Shown here: positions 61,401-64,000 of the stretch, in pieces
How positions within the stretch are numbered: the stretch's first letter is position 1
Layout: every line of letters starts with the position of its first letter
DNA from: Prunus persica
Taxonomy: Eukaryota; Streptophyta; Magnoliopsida; Rosales; Rosaceae
Assembly (NCBI RefSeq): GCF_000346465.2
Contig: NC_034012.1
Coordinates: forward strand, 5,290,804-5,354,803
Direction: 5' to 3'
Length of the DNA: 64,000 nucleotides
Notes under the pieces: generated by a model
What the model was told of the DNA's origin: nothing
The model's database searches: none
What the model saw: only the letters and a program-made list of their open reading frames with translations
Position numbers and translations under genes: made by a program

Positions 61401-62601
61401 ACCCAGCGCATTTTGGTTTATGAGTATCTTGAAAACAAGAGCCTTGATCAGGCACTTTTTGGTAGGTTTTATAGAAACAGAATACTCTGCAGTTTCAAGG
61501 ACTCTAAAAGTTCATCCAAGTTTTTTACGCAAACAATTTGTATAACTTTCTCTGCTGAGGAGGTGAAGTTTAAAAAAACCAAAATAGTAATATTCGAATC
61601 ATATGAAATTAAAAACTCTCTGCAGTTTAAAGTACTCTAGGTTACATCCAATTTCTTTTTATTTTTCTCTTCTACTTTTTATATTAGTGTTAACATGCAC
61701 TGGTTTCTTCTCCATGTAATGTTTCAGGAAGAAATGACTTGCACCTTGACTGGCCTACCCGCTTCAATATATTGTTGGGAACAGCAAGAGGACTTGCTTA
61801 CCTTCACGAGGAGTCAAGGCCCAGGATTGTACATCGAGATGTCAAAGCCAGTAATATTTTGCTCGATGCAGAACTCTCCCCAAAAATATCAGATTTTGGA
61901 TTGGCAAAGCTTTATGATGACGAAAAAACCCACATTAGCACCCGGGTTGCAGGGACAATGTAAGCCTCCGTTTAAGTTATACATTGTTAATCGTGATTCG
62001 TGACAAGGGTTTAATCCAAGAAACATTTTTAGTAACCATTTCATGATCTTGTAGAGGTTATTTGGCGCCGGAGTATGCAATGCGTGGACATCTGACAGAA
62101 AAGGCTGATGTTTTCGGTTTCGGGGTTGTTGCTTTGGAGATCATCAGCGGGAGACCAAATTCTGACAACAACTTGGATCCTGAGAGGATTTATCTTCTTG
62201 AATGGGTAGGGAAACTTAGCCTAGCTACTTTTATTTTAGCATTGCTGTGAAAACTTCTTTATTTTTTTCCTTTTTGACCATGCCATGATGTTTGTTTTCA
62301 GGCATGGACTTTACATGAAAACGACCAGAGTCTGGGGCTGGTGGATCCGAGATTGACAGAGTTTGATGAAAATGACGCAACTAGATTGATAAAAGCAGCT
62401 CTCCTCTGCACTCAGGCTTCACCAATGATGAGACCATCGATGTCACGTGTGGTGGCAATCCTTTCTGGAGATATTGAAGCAAGCACTGTTATGTCAAAGC
62501 CAAGTTATTTGACAGATTGGGATTTCAAAGATGTAACCACATGTAGCTTTTTGGTGGATGATGATACCTCATCAACTGAGAGCGTTGTTGTCCACAAGTA
62601 G
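56209..62601 (+). CDS. LRR-malectin receptor-like kinase (subfamily VIII-2), one-base frameshift in exon 11
   Basis: A plasma-membrane receptor-like kinase with extracellular leucine-rich repeats and a malectin domain and a cytoplasmic Ser/Thr kinase. I trace 24 exons: 56209-56329, 56491-56677, eight 72-nt LRR exons (56851-56922, 57083-57154, 57558-57629, 57733-57804, 57956-58027, 58132-58203, 58305-58376, 58513-58584), 58696-58766, 58862-58933, 59074-59139, 59296-59358, 59543-59587, 59724-59782, 59937-60322, 60400-60595, 60705-60848, 60996-61114, 61251-61461, 61728-61959, 62055-62205 and 62302-62601. Signal peptide ~1-37, LRRs ~103-400, malectin ~420-614, membrane helix ~625-648, kinase ~680 on. 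Kinase motifs are intact: [24 protein letters not shown] (RD type), [14 protein letters not shown]. Exon 11 is 71 nt instead of 72: a base is missing near 58730, giving an early stop at IKI. Coding length is 2,999 nt, one short of 3,000. Sequencing error or young pseudogene. Confidence 0.9.
56694..56724 (+). repeat. (CT)n microsatellite in intron 2 of the receptor kinase
   Basis: About 15 CT units directly after the exon 2 donor region. Confidence 0.9.
58400..58472 (+). repeat. (TC)n microsatellite in intron 9 of the receptor kinase
   Basis: About 36 uninterrupted TC units, the longest simple repeat in the window, lying between two LRR exons and ~255 bp before the frameshifted exon. Confidence 0.97.
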
Positions 62602-62822
62602 CATTAGATGAACTGATGCTTGGATGCTTGGATGCTTGGATGAAATGCTTAAAGGCTTTTATAATACAAAAAATCTAACGTTAACTTACGTAGAGCAGTG
62701 GAATTTCGGACCAAAAAACAACCTAGACCAGTGAAATGGGGCTAGCTTTCCAATATTTGCTCTTGGGTCAGAGTTCCAAACTTCAATGCCATATTTTTCT
62801 TTTTATAGTATATTTTGTTTCT
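62602..62822. other. Downstream flank of the receptor kinase
   Basis: Probably the 3' untranslated region, with a triplicated GCTTGGATG phrase at 62617-62640. No separate feature is seen. Confidence 0.5.
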
Positions 62823-63277
62823 TGGGTAATTACTGTAGACGTCCTTGAATTATGGCCCCATTTGCAATTGGGTTCGTGAACTAAATTTTGAGGCAACGAA
62901 ATCCTTTAATTAAACAATAAGTTGCAATTAGGTCCTGCCGTAACAGAATCCGTTGAGATTGACCATGTGAGTGTCACGTGCTCTTGTTGTTCAGGGTATC
63001 TTCGACTTTTCGTCTTTTTGAACGAAACAAATCCAATTTAGTGCTGAAGAAAGGGGAAAGCACGTGAACTATCCTTTCTGAGGCGGCCATTGGAGTTGCA
63101 TACGATAAGCTATCCCTTCAGAGGCAGCCATTGGAGTTAAATTTGTTGTAGCAGTGATTGAGTGAGTGAGAAATTTTCTGTGTAAGCTTCGAAATTTGGG
63201 GTTGATCAGGGGTACAATTAAAGGTTAGGGTTTCATTTTGGGGATAGTTGGGTTTTTTGCCCTTTTGGTTGATAGTG
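62823..63277 (+). mobile_element. Probable 5' terminal region of a Mutator-like element
   Basis: The stretch GGGTAATTACTGTAGACGTC, then CTTGAATTATGGCCCC and CAATTAGGTCC, is the style of terminus seen in plant MULEs. It leads directly to the start codon of a PB1-like-domain protein. An internal duplication (AGGC(G/A)GCCATTGGAGTT) occurs at 63081-63098 and 63121-63138. The other end is outside the window, so target duplication cannot be checked. Confidence 0.5.
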
Positions 63278-64000
63278 ATGGAAGAGTTTGACTTCCGTTG
63301 GGGTGGTGTTCCTCCTAAATACAGTAAGTGATTCTGCTTGTTTGAATAGGTATCAGTTGGTTTTGTTTTCATTTGTGTGGTCCATAGCTTTTAAAGATTC
63401 CTTACATGCTTTACTTTATACTGTCCTTGACTGCAACACTTAAGGTTTTTTTTTTATCCTTTCTTGTCTTCTATCTATGCCTCACACCAAATGGACTGAA
63501 GTTATTCCATAGCAATTAAAAAACTGAACGAACTGTGTACTGTATATTTTGGTTTTGGTGCAGAACATTGAATTAAAACATGGTTTTGTCTGATTTTATG
63601 ATTCCAAAACAGGTGTGTGTGTTTTAGCATTGTTTTGACCCTTGTTTACTGTGCAGATAACCATGAAAACTGTAGTTTAGAACTTCACTATGTGGGTGTG
63701 TTGGAAAGTGGGGAGTATAAAAATGAAAAAGTTTGTTACTTGGATAATGTTGTAGAGGATTTTCTGTCATTGGTGGACTTAAGAAAGGTAGGGAAAGGGC
63801 TTGGTTACAATGTAGACATTTCCAACCCCAAACCAAATCTGGAAATATGGTATAGGAAGGGTGGAACCCATGGTGTAGGTGGGCTTGAACTTATCAGCTC
63901 TGATGCTAAACTAGTTGACATGCTGGGCCAAATGCCATGTAATAAGATTGTTGTGTTGTACTATACTAAAGTGGGCAATTCTAATATAGGTGGAGTCAAT
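63278..64000 (+). CDS. MULE-associated protein with PB1-like domain, cut by the window end
   Basis: Exon 1 (63278-63323) and exon 2 (63657 onward, GT-AG, in phase) give 129 residues that remain open to the last base. The protein starts MEEFDFRWGGVPPKY and continues with LELHYVGVLESGEYKN, VCYLDNVVEDFLSLVDL, GLEIISSD-type sequence and KIVVLYYTK. This pattern, with a conserved YxGG and D(x)L alternation, is the plant PB1-like domain placed at the N-terminus of many Mutator-like transposases, ahead of the MULE transposase core and a SWIM zinc finger. Those downstream domains would lie beyond 64000. The start is the first ATG and sits at the beginning of the recognisable domain. It is a transposon gene rather than a host gene unless domesticated; only the missing part can show whether the transposase is complete. 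Confidence 0.72.

Overview
The window is nuclear DNA of a flowering plant. The evidence is GT-AG split genes with short AT-rich introns, a conserved plant MIR160 hairpin, a plant LRR-malectin receptor kinase, a patatin-III gene, and Ty1/copia, LINE, MULE and MITE debris. Gene and repeat style suggest a woody eudicot, probably Rosaceae (Prunus or a relative), but that is inference. One 100-N assembly gap lies at 2348-2447.

Layout. 1-2.35 kb: repeat debris, including a long imperfect inverted repeat. 2.5-19.1 kb: a GH31 alpha-glucosidase cluster on the + strand. Copy 1 is interrupted in exon 2 by a 1,235-bp pair of inverted copia LTRs, copy 2 is intact (909 aa), and copy 3 is a decayed fragment. 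A truncated Ty1/copia element lies between copies 1 and 2. 19.5-26.4 kb: a 13-exon PRUNE-like (DHH/DHHA2) gene on the - strand, divergent from a 9-exon NMN adenylyltransferase gene (+, 27.1-29.9 kb). 30-42 kb: gene-poor, with a MIR160 gene at 34.5 kb, a tRNA-Thr pseudogene at 36.4 kb and a possible MITE. 42.2-43.9 kb: patatin-like group III gene. 45.1-47.3 kb: a short gene carrying only the C-terminal TBP-binding part of BRF1. 48.2-55.9 kb: a transposon graveyard containing a deleted LINE with a 16-bp target duplication and a nested MULE-like insert, a solo LTR with a perfect 5-bp duplication, and a terminal-inverted-repeat element carrying a fragment of a NYN-domain nuclease gene. 56.2-62.6 kb: a 24-exon LRR-malectin receptor-like kinase with a single-base frameshift in an LRR exon. 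62.8-64.0 kb: the start of a Mutator-like element and its PB1-like-domain protein, running off the end.

The genes do not form a pathway. The GH31 copies are a local tandem expansion, and PRUNE-like and NMNAT share an intergenic promoter region. All exon models were joined by hand from splice sites, reading-frame continuity and family similarity; nothing was run against a database. The most unusual observations are the inverted LTR pair whose two outer ends are both LTR 5' (U3) ends, the PRUNE-like protein lacking its DHH triad, the orphan BRF1 C-terminal gene, and the gene-capturing inverted-repeat element.
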